Shown: piece by piece, positions 5,302-6,024 of the stretch
Layout of the letters: each line of letters begins with the position of its first letter
Numbering within the stretch: the first letter of the stretch is position 1
Origin: an uncultured Oscillospiraceae bacterium
GTDB taxonomy: Bacteria; Bacillota; Clostridia; Oscillospirales; Ruminococcaceae
Length of the DNA: 6,024 bases
Direction: 5' to 3'
Assembly: GCA_934456315.1 (NCBI GenBank)
Contig: CAKSHG010000141.1
Coordinates: forward strand, 1-6,024
Notes under the pieces: model-generated
The model's database searches: none
What the model was told of the DNA's origin: nothing
Seen by the model: the letters and a program-made list of their open reading frames with translations, nothing else
Position numbers and translations under genes: made by a program

Positions 5302-5919
5302 ATGCTCACAACGATCGCATTCACGCTATTCGGATATCTTGCGGGAAGTCTGCTTTTCGCGCGTTATTTTTCGAATCTTTTCTGCGGAAAGGACGTCACG
5401 GTAGATACTCCCGACAGCAATCCGGGAACTTACAATGCCTATACTTACGGTGGATTCTGGTGCGGAGCGCTCACTCTTATCTGCGATCTGCTGAAAGGAT
5501 TCCTGCCGGTGTTCCTGTATATCAAAGTGTGCGGTGGTCTGCGGCTGGGGCTGGTGCTTGTTATGGTTGCTCCCGCGCTCGGGCATATCTTCCCCATCTG
5601 GCATAAATTCGACGGAGGCAAGGGAATCGCGGTTTCGTTCGGCGTGCTGCTCGGACTGGCTCCGAACATGTTCCCGGTGCTGACACTGGCGCTGACCTAC
5701 CTGCTGTTTTCCTTTGTTTTCAAGGTGAATCCACACTTCTACCGGCTGATTCTTACCTATTCAACAGCTTTCGGTGTTATACTTCTGGTGTCACGGAGCA
5801 TTCCGGTGATACTAGGATGCGCTGCCGTGTTCGTTATCGTGCTGCTGAAAATAATCTCGGTGCGCGACACCTACGACAAGATGACTGTTCGGGCAGCCTG
5901 GACTGGAAAAGATAAATAA
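5302..5919 (+). CDS. Divergent PlsY-family (glycerol-3-phosphate acyltransferase-like) membrane protein
   Basis: PlsY proteins move an acyl group from acyl-phosphate to glycerol-3-phosphate, the first step of phospholipid synthesis, in the cytoplasmic membrane. This 205-residue protein has the PlsY length and layout: an N-terminal helix with GS (15-16), the motif 1 region DSNPGTYNAY (38-47) resembling GSGNPGATNVxR, DLLKGFLPV (62-70), GHIFPIWHKFDGGKGIAVSFG (94-114) with the glycine-rich phosphate loop and Lys107, then further hydrophobic helices (about 122-140 and 147-183). Two of three catalytic motifs are altered: the essential Ser and Arg of motif 1 are Asp38 and Thr48, and the C-terminal HRENI...GTE motif is not recognisable (YDKMTVRAAWTGKD, 191-204). 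I therefore call it PlsY-like rather than plsY. AGGAG (5288-5292) 9 nt before the ATG supports the start. It appears to be a single-gene unit with a stem-loop after the stop codon. Confidence 0.85.
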   Translation: MLTTIAFTLFGYLAGSLLFARYFSNLFCGKDVTVDTPDSNPGTYNAYTYGGFWCGALTLICDLLKGFLPVFLYIKVCGGLRLGLVLVMVAPALGHIFPIWHKFDGGKGIAVSFGVLLGLAPNMFPVLTLALTYLLFSFVFKVNPHFYRLILTYSTAFGVILLVSRSIPVILGCAAVFVIVLLKIISVRDTYDKMTVRAAWTGKDK

Positions 5920-5922
5920 ACT

Positions 5923-5948
5923 AGCGGAGCCTTTTACAGGGCTCCGCT
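5923..5948. terminator. Stem-loop after the PlsY-like gene, probable terminator
   Basis: A perfect 9-bp GC-rich stem (AGCGGAGCC 5923-5931 with GGCTCCGCT 5940-5948) and an 8-nt loop lie 3 nt after the stop codon. There is no plus-strand T-run. The minus strand is T-rich after the stem (complement of 5911-5922), so it may also serve a minus-strand gene beyond the right edge. Confidence 0.6.
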
Positions 5949-5960
5949 TCAGACCGTCGA

Positions 5961-5982
5961 AAAAGTCACTAAAGTGACTTTT
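5961..5982. terminator. Second symmetrical stem-loop with T-tails on both strands
   Basis: AAAAGTCACT (5961-5970) and AGTGACTTTT (5973-5982) form a near-perfect palindrome around AA, folding as a 9-bp stem with a TAAA loop. Because the arms are A- and T-tracts, both strands read as a short GTCAC/GTGAC hairpin followed by four or five T residues, the form of a weak bidirectional terminator. It could equally be a copy of a dispersed palindromic repeat. Confidence 0.45.
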
Positions 5983-6024
5983 CCGCCGAACATCCCAGCC
6001 GCGCGCACGTCTTGGCGGCTACGC

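Overview
The window looks like ordinary chromosome from a fairly GC-rich anaerobic Firmicute, most likely a clostridial (Oscillospiraceae/Ruminococcus-like) gut bacterium. The clues are a rubrerythrin with its rubredoxin domain at the N-terminus, a clostridial-type citrate synthase, a SpoIID-family lipoprotein, a PlsY-family membrane protein, strong GGAGG-type ribosome binding sites and sigma-A-type promoters. The genus assignment is an inference. I see no phage genes, transposase, CRISPR array, toxin-antitoxin pair, tRNA or rRNA.

Layout. 1-1284 (+) is the 3' part of a CCA-adding tRNA nucleotidyltransferase; its 5' end lies outside the window. A GC-rich hairpin (1301-1328) separates it from two convergent minus-strand genes: the mechanosensitive channel mscL (1334-1825) and, upstream of it, citrate synthase (1877-3244). 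Citrate synthase has a near-consensus promoter at 3345-3373 and a leader of about 95 nt. The other side of that intergenic region leads to a divergent plus-strand gene (3461-4360) for a SpoIID-domain lipoprotein that has lost the family's active-site residues. Next come a strong consensus promoter (4443-4471) with rubrerythrin (4537-5091) and its terminator (5110-5141), then a divergent PlsY-like membrane protein (5302-5919). The right edge carries two stem-loops.

How the genes relate. They do not form one pathway: they cover tRNA maturation, osmotic protection, central carbon metabolism, envelope/peptidoglycan, peroxide detoxification and phospholipid synthesis. Citrate synthase and mscL are close enough (51 nt) to share a transcript. 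The rest appear to be single-gene units.

The most noteworthy points are two apparent pseudoenzymes, or functionally shifted family members. The SpoIID-like lipoprotein has lost its catalytic Glu and GHGxGMSQ-type motif but is rich in cysteine. The PlsY-like protein keeps the glycine loop but lacks the catalytic residues of motifs 1 and 3. In addition, the CCA enzyme carries an acidic insertion of about 65 residues between head and neck. I found no convincing new multi-gene system here.
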